A DNA stretch of 64,000 bases from Rubrobacter xylanophilus (GTDB taxonomy: Bacteria; Actinomycetota; Rubrobacteria; Rubrobacterales; Rubrobacteraceae). Of the stretch, positions 1 to 7,257 are shown piece by piece. Position numbers and translations under genes: made by a program. The notes below the pieces were generated by a model. That model was not told where the DNA came from. It ran no database searches and was given only the letters and a program-made list of their open reading frames with translations. The stretch lies in assembly GCF_007164525.1 (NCBI RefSeq), contig NZ_AP019791.1, positions 62,001 to 126,000 on the forward strand, written 5' to 3'. Every line of letters starts with the position of its first letter. Position 1 is the first letter of the stretch.

Positions 1-584
1 ACAAGCTGATCGGCAACTTCCAGCTGGTGGGAATCCCGCCCGCCCCGCGGGGGATGCCCCAGATCGAGGTGACCTTCGACATCGACGCCAACGGCATCCT
101 GAACGTGGGGGCGAAGGATCTCGGAACCGGCAAGGAGCAGAAGATCACGATAACCGCCTCCAGCGGCCTCTCCGACCAGGAGATCGAGCAGATGGTCCGC
201 GATGCCGAGGCCCACGCCGAGGAGGACCGCAGGAAGCGGGAGGAGGCGGAGATCCGCAACAACGCGGACAACCTGGTCTACTCCGTCGAGCGCTCCCTGA
301 AGGAGGTCGACGGCAAGGTGGACGCCTCCACGAAGGAGGAGATCGAGCAGGCCATCAGGGAAACCAAGGAGGCCCTCGCCGGCGACGACATAGAGGAGAT
401 AAAGCGGAAGCAGGAGGCGCTGATGTCCGCCTCCCACAAGCTCTCGCAGGTCCTCTACCAGCAGGCCCAGGAGCAGCAGCAGCAGTCCGGCTCCTCGGGC
501 GGAAACAGCTCCTCCGATGAGGACGTGGTGGAGGACGCCGAGATCGTCGATGAGGAGGACGAGGAGAAGCGCGACGATAGATGA
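1..584 (+). CDS. dnaK: Hsp70 chaperone DnaK, C-terminal part (5' end outside window)
   Basis: This is the C-terminal third of the ATP-dependent chaperone DnaK. Coding is already open at base 3, in frame with [16 protein letters not shown], the end of the beta substrate-binding domain. [18 protein letters not shown] and the helical lid follow. The tail has a Q/S/G-rich linker and an acidic end near [11 protein letters not shown], as is usual for bacterial DnaK. The internal GTG at 27 is not the real start. It opens the dnaK-grpE-dnaJ-hspR operon typical of actinobacteria. The promoter lies outside the window, so HspR operators cannot be checked. Confidence 0.97.
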   Translation, partial: KLIGNFQLVGIPPAPRGMPQIEVTFDIDANGILNVGAKDLGTGKEQKITITASSGLSDQEIEQMVRDAEAHAEEDRRKREEAEIRNNADNLVYSVERSLKEVDGKVDASTKEEIEQAIRETKEALAGDDIEEIKRKQEALMSASHKLSQVLYQQAQEQQQQSGSSGGNSSSDEDVVEDAEIVDEEDEEKRDDR

Positions 585-598
585 GAGTTCTCCCGTGA

Positions 599-635
599 GA
601 TGGCTCCGGCTTCTTCGAAGGGGGCCGGAGCCATC
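599..635 (+). promoter_or_regulatory. Stem-loop between dnaK and grpE
   Basis: A perfect 12-bp inverted repeat pairs 599-610 with 624-635 around a 13-nt loop. It starts 14 nt after the dnaK stop. No T-run follows, so it is not a classical terminator. It may stabilise or process the dnaK mRNA end, or partly attenuate transcription so that DnaK exceeds GrpE and DnaJ. The role is inferred. Confidence 0.5.
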
Positions 636-673
636 CGGGATGAAGACCGTACCATGAGGAGGGCGATGGAGTC

Positions 674-1291
674 TTGAGCAACGAGGATCGCAAGGAGCGC
701 GGACCGGAAGAGGAGCCGCAGGCCGAAGAGAAAGTGCAGGAGCCTCAGGGATCCCCCGGGGATCCCGCCTCGGTAGAGGAACCCGCACCGGCCGAGGTCG
801 TCGGTGAAGAACCTCCTTCCCCGGAGGAGCCAGCCAGCGAAGATGAGCTCGCACAGCTCCGCGAGGAGCTGGAAACCATCCGCCGGGAACGTGACGAATA
901 CCTCAATGCCCTGCGCCGCCTGAAGGCCGAGTTCGAGAACTCCCGCAAGCGGATGGAGCGCGAGACGCAGCGGATCCGCGAAGCCGCCGCCGAACGGCTC
1001 GTGGCCGAACTCCTCCCGGTCCTCGATAACCTGGACCGCGCCCTGGAGGCCGAAGGAGATATCCGGGAGGGCGTGAGGGCCACCCGGGACCAGCTCACCG
1101 ACGTCCTCGCCCGGGAGGGACTGACCCCGATCGCCTCCGACGGTCAGCACTTCGACCCCAGCGTCCACGAGGCCGTCATGAGCCAGCCCTCCGAAGAGCA
1201 CGAAGAAGGAACCATCATACAAACCTTCGAGCGGGGCTACATGTTCAACGGCCGGCCCATCCGGCCGGCAAAGGTTGTAGTTGCAACTTAG
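674..1291 (+). CDS. grpE: Nucleotide exchange factor GrpE
   Basis: GrpE releases ADP from DnaK and completes the chaperone cycle in the cytoplasm. The 205-residue protein has a long acidic, proline-rich N-terminus (about 1-55) and a coiled coil (about 57-115, with the [17 protein letters not shown] stretch). The C-terminal beta domain ends in [19 protein letters not shown], the family signature. The TTG start at 674 follows an AGGAGGG ribosome site at about 657-663. It lies between dnaK and dnaJ in the heat-shock operon. Confidence 0.96.
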   Translation: MSNEDRKERGPEEEPQAEEKVQEPQGSPGDPASVEEPAPAEVVGEEPPSPEEPASEDELAQLREELETIRRERDEYLNALRRLKAEFENSRKRMERETQRIREAAAERLVAELLPVLDNLDRALEAEGDIREGVRATRDQLTDVLAREGLTPIASDGQHFDPSVHEAVMSQPSEEHEEGTIIQTFERGYMFNGRPIRPAKVVVAT

Positions 1292-1311
1292 GTTTACAGT
1301 GAATCTATAGT
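1281..1311 (+). promoter_or_regulatory. Possible internal promoter for dnaJ-hspR
   Basis: TTGCAA (1281-1286) and TATAGT (1306-1311) are 19 bp apart in a short AT-rich patch. The dnaJ ATG comes 9 nt after the -10, and no clear ribosome site intervenes. Transcription from here would give a nearly leaderless dnaJ-hspR mRNA. The long spacer makes this tentative. Confidence 0.35.
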
Positions 1312-1319
1312 AAAGGTTT

Positions 1320-2435
1320 ATGAAGACGAAGGATCTCTACAAGATTCTCGGCGTGGACCGGGGGGCATCGCAGGAGGAGATCCGGCGCGCCTACCGGAAG
1401 CTGGCGCGCCGGTACCATCCGGATGCCAACCCCGGGGACAAGGAGGCCGAGGAGCGGTTCAAGGAGATCCAGCACGCCTACGAGGTTCTCTCGAACCCGG
1501 AGAAGCGTCGGGAGTACGATGAAGGACCGCGCACCTTCTTCGGGGGGGGTAGGCCGGGCGGCGGCTTTGGTGCCGGTGGGTTCTCGGACCTCTCGGATCT
1601 CTTCGAGGGGTTCGGCGGTCTCGGTGATATCTTCGGCCGCGCCGGGCGGCGGGAGACCGGCCCCCGCCGGGGCGAAGACGTTACGGTGAGCGTCAGCTTG
1701 AGGTTCAGTGATGCGTTGGAGGGGGTCACCACGCGGGTCAGCGTTCCGGTGGAGGCGGTATGCGAGCCCTGTCGGGGCACGGGGGCCGCTCCGGGGACCG
1801 CGCCCCGGCGGTGTCCGCAGTGTGAGGGGCGGGGCATGAGGAGCCGGGACCAGGGGCTGTTCGCCTTTTCCGAGCCGTGTCCGGCGTGTGGCGGGCGGGG
1901 GGTCGTCATAGACAGGCCGTGCTCGGCGTGTGGTGGTGGAGGCCGGGTACGGACGAACCGTCGGGTGACGGTGAGGATCCCTCCCGGTGCGCGGGACGGC
2001 ATGAAGATTCGGGTGCCGGGACGGGGCAGTGCCGGCCGGGACGGCGGGCCGCCGGGCGATCTCTACGTGGTGACCCGGGTGGAGGAGCACCCGGTCTTCA
2101 AGCGGCGCGGGGACGATTTCGTGGTCGAGGTGCCGGTGAGCTTCGTGGAGGCCGCGCTCGGTGCGGAGATAGATGTTCCGCGCCCGGAGGGCGGGAGGCT
2201 CCGTTTGCGACTGCCGGCCGGCACCCAGGAGGGGCGGCAGTTCAGGGTGCGGGGGGCCGGGGCGCCGAAGGCCCGCAGCCGCGGCGGAGAGCGGGGGGAT
2301 CTTATCGTCCGGGTGCACGTGGTCGTGCCCCGGAAGCTCCGGCGGCGGGAACGTGAGATACTCGAGGCGTTCGCCGAGGAGCGCGGCGAGGACGTGCGGG
2401 AAGAGCTGTTCAAGAAGGTGGAGTCGTGGACGTGA
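1320..2435 (+). CDS. dnaJ: Co-chaperone DnaJ (Hsp40)
   Basis: DnaJ delivers clients to DnaK and stimulates its ATPase. The 371-residue type I protein has a J domain at about 4-70 with the HPD motif at 33-35, and a Gly/Phe-rich region (about 75-115). A zinc domain with four CxxCxGxG-type repeats follows (CEPCRGTG, CPQCEGRG, CPACGGRG, CSACGGGG), then the C-terminal client-binding domains. The stop overlaps the hspR start by 10 bp, which suggests translational coupling with the repressor. Confidence 0.97.
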   Translation: MKTKDLYKILGVDRGASQEEIRRAYRKLARRYHPDANPGDKEAEERFKEIQHAYEVLSNPEKRREYDEGPRTFFGGGRPGGGFGAGGFSDLSDLFEGFGGLGDIFGRAGRRETGPRRGEDVTVSVSLRFSDALEGVTTRVSVPVEAVCEPCRGTGAAPGTAPRRCPQCEGRGMRSRDQGLFAFSEPCPACGGRGVVIDRPCSACGGGGRVRTNRRVTVRIPPGARDGMKIRVPGRGSAGRDGGPPGDLYVVTRVEEHPVFKRRGDDFVVEVPVSFVEAALGAEIDVPRPEGGRLRLRLPAGTQEGRQFRVRGAGAPKARSRGGERGDLIVRVHVVVPRKLRRREREILEAFAEERGEDVREELFKKVESWT

Positions 2436-2836
2436 GGAAGAGGCCGGTGTTCATGATCGGGGTGGCCGCCGAGCTGATCGGGGTCCATCCCCAGACCCTG
2501 CGGATGTACGAACAGAAGGGGTTGCTCCGTCCGCGCAAGAGCCTCAAGAACACTCGCCTCTACTCCCAGGAGGACATAGAGCTTGGCCGCTACATCCAGC
2601 GGCTCACCCAGGAGATGGGCATGAACCTCGCCGGGGTGAAGAAGATCCTGGAGCTGGAGCGCCAGATACAGGACCTCAGGGCCGAGAACGAGCGGCTGCG
2701 CCAGGAGATGGAACGCAGGGAGCGCGAACACGAGCGCCTGATAGCCGAGGTGCACCGCAGCTACCGGCGCGAGATCGTCCTCATGCCGCGCCGCGAGATC
2801 ACCCCCCTCCGTCAGCCTCGCCGGGAGACCTACTGA
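2426..2836 (+). CDS. hspR: Heat-shock repressor HspR (MerR family)
   Basis: HspR represses the dnaK operon in actinobacteria and is thought to sense free DnaK. The 136-residue protein has a MerR winged helix (about 8-75, core VHPQTLRMYEQKGLLRP) and a dimerising coiled coil (about 75-110). The GTG start at 2426 lies inside the end of dnaJ. Its position as last chaperone-operon gene fits autoregulation. No HAIR-type operator (CTTGAGT-N7-ACTCAAG) is visible inside the window; it would be upstream of dnaK. Confidence 0.94.
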   Translation: MDVRKRPVFMIGVAAELIGVHPQTLRMYEQKGLLRPRKSLKNTRLYSQEDIELGRYIQRLTQEMGMNLAGVKKILELERQIQDLRAENERLRQEMERREREHERLIAEVHRSYRREIVLMPRREITPLRQPRRETY

Positions 2837-2838
2837 AA

Positions 2839-3324
2839 ATGTCCTCCGAGCCGATGCGCTGCTACCGCCATCCGGACCGGGAGACCCGGGTCTCCTGCGC
2901 TACCTGCGGACGCCCCATCTGCACCGATTGCATGGTCCCCACCGACGTCGGAATAAAGTGCCCCGAGGACGCAAAACTGCCCCGCCATGCCCGCGCGGGC
3001 GCCATGCGCCCCAGACAGCTCGCAAAGAGCCTCCTCGCAGGCGCCGGGGTCGCCCTGGCCGGTTTTCCGGTGGTCTACACCATCTTCCAGATAGGCTTCC
3101 TCACCCTCCTGCTCTCCCTCGCCGCCGGATACGGCGCCGGAACGCTCATCCACCGCGCCGGCGGGCGTAACGGAGGGCCACCGGCCATGGCCATCTCCGG
3201 CGTCTCGGTGGCCATACCCTACCTGGTGCTCCTCGCTCCCGAACTGCTCGTCGGCGGTCTACCAGTCATCCGGCTCGCGGCCGCAGCCATAGCCGTCGTA
3301 GCCGCCGTGTACACCAGCCGCTGA
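2839..3324 (+). CDS. B-box zinc-finger membrane protein of unknown function
   Basis: The 161-residue protein begins with a B-box-like zinc module (about 6-40: CYRHPDRETRVSCATC, then CTDC and a further Cys). Such modules precede rhomboid-type or other membrane domains in actinobacteria. The rest is hydrophobic, with three to four likely transmembrane segments (about 65-85, 88-103, 115-135, 140-158). There is no rhomboid catalytic GxSG motif. The ATG at 2839 lies 2 nt after the hspR stop, so it probably shares the heat-shock transcript. Its role there is unknown. Confidence 0.82.
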   Translation: MSSEPMRCYRHPDRETRVSCATCGRPICTDCMVPTDVGIKCPEDAKLPRHARAGAMRPRQLAKSLLAGAGVALAGFPVVYTIFQIGFLTLLLSLAAGYGAGTLIHRAGGRNGGPPAMAISGVSVAIPYLVLLAPELLVGGLPVIRLAAAAIAVVAAVYTSR

Positions 3325-3494
3325 AGGTCCCCACCAGACCACGCGAACGATCGCCCCTGACCAGATCCTCCACCCACCCTGAATCCCCACTCCAAATTGT
3401 GCCGCATGTGGACAACTTCCCGAAAACCGCTTTGTGAAGCGGGAAAGTACCCTCGCCCTGCCTGCTCCGAAGGGTACCTGAGCCTCAGATACAA

Positions 3495-3535
3495 TTACAC
3501 TTACCCTTAAGATAAAATTATACCTTAACTTAAGG
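3495..3535 (+). promoter_or_regulatory. AT-rich promoter with palindromic operator
   Basis: TTACAC (3495-3500) and TTATAC (3518-3523) are 17 bp apart. A perfect 6-1-6 palindrome, CCTTAACTTAAGG (3523-3535), covers the expected start of transcription. A related CCCTTAAG half-site lies at 3504-3511. The island (about 3480-3565) is strikingly AT-rich for this genome. The layout suggests a repressor-controlled promoter for the SepIVA-like gene. Confidence 0.5.
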
Positions 3536-3560
3536 TCCAGCTTCAAAAATTTCTTTCAGA

Positions 3561-3595
3561 AACCCTAGCGTAGCCTCAAGACGCGTGCTAGGGTT
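3561..3595 (+). promoter_or_regulatory. Inverted repeat in the leader of the SepIVA-like gene
   Basis: AACCCTAGC (3561-3569) is perfectly repeated in inverted orientation as GCTAGGGTT (3587-3595), with 17 nt between. The right arm ends 7 nt before the ATG at 3603. It could be a second operator or an RNA hairpin covering the initiation region. Confidence 0.5.
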
Positions 3596-3602
3596 GGTAG
3601 CC

Positions 3603-4133
3603 ATGAGAGAGGACATGCAGTTCATAAGCGGGATATTGGACGAGCTGGAGGCAATCGTTCAGGATGCGTCGGGAGTACCGATGCGGCGCGGGAGGGTGGT
3701 TGTGGACCGCAGCGACCTTCTGGCGACGCTGGACGAGTTGCGGGGAGCGCTGCCGCGGGAATTGGCGGAGGCGGAGTCCGTCCGTAGGGAATGTGCGGCG
3801 ATGGTCTCTGCTGCCAGGGAGGAGGCCGAGCGCATCGTTCAGGATGCCCATCGGCGGGCTGATGATCGGGTCTATGAGACCGAGGTGTACCGCCGGGCGC
3901 AGCGCCGGGCCGGGGAGGTGATCGAGCGAGCCGAGCGCTATGCGGAGGAGGTTGCCCGGGGGTCGGAGGTCTACAGGGATCGGGTGATGGGACAGTTGGA
4001 GAGCTGGTTCCAGGACTCGCTGGTATCTGTTGCGGAGTCCCGCCAGGAGCTCAGCGGCGTACCGGTGCGTCGTCAGGAGCACGAGGTGTCCGAGGACGAG
4101 GAGCCGGGGGGCTGGAGGGCCAGCTCGGCTTAG
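3603..4133 (+). CDS. SepIVA-like DivIVA-family coiled-coil protein
   Basis: The 176-residue, charged, soluble protein resembles mycobacterial SepIVA, which regulates septation and elongation. The shared N-terminal block reads LDELEAIVQDASGVPM, followed by DLLATLDELRGALPRELAEA. A long coiled coil (about 60-130) and a C-terminal EDSLVSVAESRQEL-like region (here WFQDSLVSVAESRQEL) follow. It is clearly shorter than mycobacterial SepIVA because the coil is reduced. ATG 3603 is preferred; GTG 3585 and TTG 3594 are in frame but lie inside an inverted repeat. Family comparison is from memory. Confidence 0.72.
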   Translation: MREDMQFISGILDELEAIVQDASGVPMRRGRVVVDRSDLLATLDELRGALPRELAEAESVRRECAAMVSAAREEAERIVQDAHRRADDRVYETEVYRRAQRRAGEVIERAERYAEEVARGSEVYRDRVMGQLESWFQDSLVSVAESRQELSGVPVRRQEHEVSEDEEPGGWRASSA

Positions 4134-4219
4134 GGGTTTGCGTTCGCTCTGCGGGGGCGATCCACCTTTCCGCAAGGAGTTCGATGGCTGCGTGACCTCT
4201 CTTTACGGGGCCGTCCGGG

Positions 4220-4963
4220 TCATCCGGGCGGCTGGTTTCTTTTCCGTGGGAGATCGCCGGGCGAGCGCATGAGGTGTTTCAGGGCTTCCAGGCGGAGGTT
4301 CAGTTCGTCGAGGGAGGAATTGATGTCGGTGGTTCGCTCTGGGGCTCGGGCATCGTCGATGGAGGCTCGCACCACCTGGGCCCTCAGGGTCAGCAAACGT
4401 TGAGAGAGGTTCGAGATCTCCTCGTCCGCCGCGCCGATGTGTTCTTCCAGGCGCCGGGCTTCCTCGAGGCTTTCTGGGGAGGGAGAGGGGCTGTCATGGA
4501 TCTCTTGCACCGCGCCCGCGGCCTTCTCTCGACTCTCGGCCACCTCGATCAGCCGCTCGGCGGCCGTGCGCAGCTTCGGGAGCGCGTCGTCGAGCAGTTC
4601 GCGGGTCGTCTCGTCGGCCTCCTCTATGGCGAGCACCAGCCGGTGGTAGATTTCCAGCGCTTCCTCGACCTTCCGGCGGGTCTCGCCGCGCGGCAGCCAG
4701 CGCGCCCGGCGCTCCGGCGTTACGCTGGAGCGGCCCGGTGGCATGTGGGGGGGTGGGAAGGCGTTTTCCTCCAGCGTCTTCCGCCGGAAGAGCGGATCCC
4801 GGTACGAGAGGTAGACGAGAGACGAGTAGGTCAGCAAGGTCAGGGGGAGTATCCACCACAGCTGGGAGGTTGCGAAGACCCCCAGGCCGAGCACCAGCGA
4901 GAGCAGGTTCACGGGACGCAGCAGCGCCGCTCGGAGCATCCGGCTGCGTTCCTGTGGCTCCAT
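4220..4963 (-). CDS. Membrane-anchored coiled-coil protein, unknown function
   Basis: The 247-residue protein is not recognised. It has two adjacent hydrophobic segments near the N-terminus (about 16-34 and 37-53), a basic linker, and a long alpha-helical, probably coiled-coil cytoplasmic region (about 90-235). It is the last gene of a minus-strand operon, starting 5 bp after the SAM hydrolase-like gene. The FemAB-like partner suggests an envelope-related role, but nothing in the sequence proves it. Confidence 0.72.
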   Translation of the reverse strand: MEPQERSRMLRAALLRPVNLLSLVLGLGVFATSQLWWILPLTLLTYSSLVYLSYRDPLFRRKTLEENAFPPPHMPPGRSSVTPERRARWLPRGETRRKVEEALEIYHRLVLAIEEADETTRELLDDALPKLRTAAERLIEVAESREKAAGAVQEIHDSPSPSPESLEEARRLEEHIGAADEEISNLSQRLLTLRAQVVRASIDDARAPERTTDINSSLDELNLRLEALKHLMRSPGDLPRKRNQPPG

Positions 4964-4968
4964 ACCTC

Positions 4969-5766
4969 TCAGCGCCTCAGGCGCACCCGACTGCCGAGCC
5001 GGAGTCCCAGCGCCTGGGCTGCGTTGCCCTTATTGATGGCGATGCTGAGCCTCCAGTGGGAGTCGGGGACCAGGATCAGCTCTCCGGGTTTCGCCGCGCC
5101 GAAGGTCTCCACGTAGCGGATGGCCATGTCCCCGTCCCCGGTGTCCAATGTGAGCTCGTCGCCGTACTCCAGCGCGCAGCCCTCCTGCTTGATGGAGAGC
5201 CGGGCGTTGCCAAAGCGGTCGAGGTCTATGACCCGGGCCGAGACCTCGTCGCCCGACCACTCGTCCTCTATCGGGCTCTCCGGACGGGACAGCGAGCCGG
5301 GGGCTATGCGCTCCCCGAGCTCTCCGAGCTCGAGCCCGGCCGCGAGGTGGGCCGCTGCGGGGGCGAAGATGTCCCGCCCATGGAAGGTGCTGGAGACGGG
5401 GTGCAGGTGGTAGCGGGCGTTCGTGAGCTGCACGGCCTCCGCGATGCCGCCGAGGGACTCCGCGGCCGGGACCAACAGGCCGTTGTCCGGCCCCACGAGC
5501 AGCGCCCCACTCCTGGAGCGCAGGGCCACCGGCCTCCGGCCCGTGCCCACCCCCGGGTCCACGACCGCCAGGTAAACGGCGTCCTCCGGCATGTAGCGGG
5601 TGGCGTGCTGCAGGATCTCCGCCCCGGACTCCACCTGGAAGCCCGGCACCTCGTGCGTGAGGTCTATGACGCTTACCCCGGGCGCTATGCGGACCATGAC
5701 GCCCTTGCAGGTGCCGACGAAATCGTCGGCGAGCCCGAAATCCGACAGAAAGCAGATCGGCCTCAT
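4969..5766 (-). CDS. SAM hydroxide adenosyltransferase (SAM hydrolase, DUF62 family)
   Basis: This family hydrolyses S-adenosylmethionine to adenosine and methionine and is related to fluorinase and chlorinase. The 265-residue protein opens with CFLSDFGLADDFVGTCKG and has LTHEVPGFQVESGAEIL, VVDPGVGTGRRPVAL and the DNG motif in LLVGPDNGLL, all hallmarks of the family. It is the middle gene of the operon with the FemAB-like and coiled-coil genes. The in vivo role of the family is poorly understood. Confidence 0.9.
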   Translation of the reverse strand: MRPICFLSDFGLADDFVGTCKGVMVRIAPGVSVIDLTHEVPGFQVESGAEILQHATRYMPEDAVYLAVVDPGVGTGRRPVALRSRSGALLVGPDNGLLVPAAESLGGIAEAVQLTNARYHLHPVSSTFHGRDIFAPAAAHLAAGLELGELGERIAPGSLSRPESPIEDEWSGDEVSARVIDLDRFGNARLSIKQEGCALEYGDELTLDTGDGDMAIRYVETFGAAKPGELILVPDSHWRLSIAINKGNAAQALGLRLGSRVRLRR

Positions 5767-5784
5767 CCCACAGCTTAGTATAGC

Positions 5785-6804
5785 TCAGTCGACCAGCGGG
5801 CCCGAGCTTTTGCCTCGCAGCCGCTGCAACAGGTAGTACCCCCGGATCGCCGCCTCCGCCGCCCGGGCCCGCAGCGGGCGCAGCTCCCGCCGCAGCGTCC
5901 CGACGTACCGTTCCTGACGCCCGCCGAACTTCTTCTTGAACTTGTAGACGCCCCACATGGGATGCCCCTCGTGGGGCCGGCAGGGGATGCCCCACATGTC
6001 GTAGCGGCGGACCCCGGCGCGCCGGGCCTCTTCCAGCGCTTCGAACTGGACGAGGTAGGAGGCGTAGAGGTTCTCGCCTTCCCGCGAGGAGGCGCCGTAG
6101 AGGTAGTATGCCTCCTCCCCGAAGGTCAGAATGACGGCCCCCGCGAGGAGCCGCTCCTCGCCTTCCCTGCGGGCCACGATGAGTCGGGCGGGCAGGTCGC
6201 GCATGAACTGCCGGTAATACTCGCGCGGCCGCAGCGCGAACCCCTGCCTCCGGGCCGTCTCCTCGTGAAGATCCATGAACGCCTCGAGATCCCCCCCGTC
6301 CCGGGAGGTGGCGGCCACGATCCCCTCCCGACGGGCCCGCCGTACGCCGTAGCGGGTGTCCTTGGGCAGCGCGGAGAGCTGCTCCTCGGCGTCGCCGCGC
6401 ACCTCCACGACCAGCGTGCATCGCGGCTGCACGCTGGTTCCGCTCGCGGAAAACCCCGGGGCTTTGAACCCGGAGTCCTCGGGTTGCCGGGGTTCCACGT
6501 CGATCAGGACGGCGCCGAGTCCCCGAGCATGCTCCGCCGCCGCTGCTGCTGCCTCCGCCACCGTCGAAGCGTCGCTCGCAACGGGGCCATGCGGGGCGTA
6601 GGCCAGCGCCCCCGAGACCCCCGACGCTGGAAGGGGTCTCACCAATAGCTGGACCGCAGCTTCCTCCGAGCCCAGCCGTACCGGCCGCCAGCCGTGCCGA
6701 CCCCTGAACTCGCCCCATTCCCACGACTGCAGAACACTCCCGCCCAGCCTGCAGACCAGGGCGTTCCATTCCTCGCGTTCGTCGATCTTCCGTAAGACCA
6801 CCAA
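5785..6804 (-). CDS. FemAB-like peptidoglycan-bridge aminoacyltransferase
   Basis: The 339-residue protein belongs to the FemABX superfamily (double GNAT fold), which adds amino acids to lipid II side chains using aminoacyl-tRNA. Marks include the N-terminal SVLQSWEWGEFRGRHGW, YAPHGPV, LPKDTRYGVRRARREGI, and the C-terminal YDMWGIP followed by YKFKKKFGG. GTG start at 6804. It is the first gene of a three-gene minus-strand operon. The substrate cannot be told from sequence. Confidence 0.9.
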   Translation of the reverse strand: MVVLRKIDEREEWNALVCRLGGSVLQSWEWGEFRGRHGWRPVRLGSEEAAVQLLVRPLPASGVSGALAYAPHGPVASDASTVAEAAAAAAEHARGLGAVLIDVEPRQPEDSGFKAPGFSASGTSVQPRCTLVVEVRGDAEEQLSALPKDTRYGVRRARREGIVAATSRDGGDLEAFMDLHEETARRQGFALRPREYYRQFMRDLPARLIVARREGEERLLAGAVILTFGEEAYYLYGASSREGENLYASYLVQFEALEEARRAGVRRYDMWGIPCRPHEGHPMWGVYKFKKKFGGRQERYVGTLRRELRPLRARAAEAAIRGYYLLQRLRGKSSGPLVD

Positions 6805-6841
6805 AGGTCTCCAGCCTCCGATCTATCCGACGACCCGGCCA

Positions 6842-6871
6842 ATTATCCAGGAAACGGCCCCCGGCTGACAA
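6842..6871 (-). promoter_or_regulatory. Promoter of the FemAB-like operon
   Basis: On the minus strand TTGTCA (6871-6866) and GATAAT (6847-6842) are 18 bp apart, with a predicted start near 6835 and the first codon at 6804. Both boxes are close to the housekeeping sigma consensus. Confidence 0.6.
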
Positions 6872-7091
6872 CGCCTCCACTCCCCATCGACCACCCCGGA
6901 AGGAGCTTTTGTGCCAACGCGATATGCAGTAGTGTAACCCTAAACTATAAGGACATGTAAGCCTATACTACAAGAACGGCGGGCATTCTGCGTTTTCTTT
7001 GCCTCCAAGATGTTGGGGGTGAATCTCGGGTTCATGCGCAGGAGTAGTGGTATGGGGGGGTGAGGAGGGATTGCCGCGGGATTTCGGAGGG

Positions 7092-7120
7092 TTGCGTAGT
7101 GTAACCGGTGGTGCTATCTT
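7092..7120 (+). promoter_or_regulatory. Orphan plus-strand promoter
   Basis: TTGCGT (7092-7097) and TATCTT (7115-7120) are 17 bp apart. A TG two bases upstream of the -10 makes it an extended -10. No plus-strand protein gene follows; a hairpin with a T-rich tail begins about 60 nt downstream. A GTAGTGTAACC stretch here also occurs at about 6928-6938. Confidence 0.4.
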
Positions 7121-7126
7121 CGTGAG

Positions 7127-7230
7127 GTGTGTGGGGTCTTGCCCCTACAGGTTTCTGGGGTGAGGCGCCGCGTTTCTGTCGGGGACCTCGCTGGTTGGAG
7201 GGGGGCAGCGGGGTCCATTTTTATATTTTC
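7127..7230 (+). ncRNA. Candidate small RNA ending in an intrinsic terminator
   Basis: Downstream of the orphan promoter, an 11-bp stem (7183-7193 with 7206-7216, one wobble pair) with a 12-nt loop is followed by the T-rich tail ATTTTTATATTTTC (7217-7230). This is a good plus-strand terminator, yet both flanking protein genes run on the minus strand. An RNA of about 100 nt, or about 280 nt from a weaker promoter near 6909-6938, would explain it. The family is not recognised. The rest of the gap 6872-7091 shows no gene. Confidence 0.4.
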
Positions 7231-7257
7231 TCTGGGTTTCGTGTGCGTTTTTCTTTT

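Noticed and set aside
7183-7216. The minus-strand reading of this hairpin has a loop with six C residues, as in the actinobacterial 6C RNA.
   Set aside because: Only one such loop is present, the second required C-rich hairpin is missing, and the T-tail supports the plus strand.
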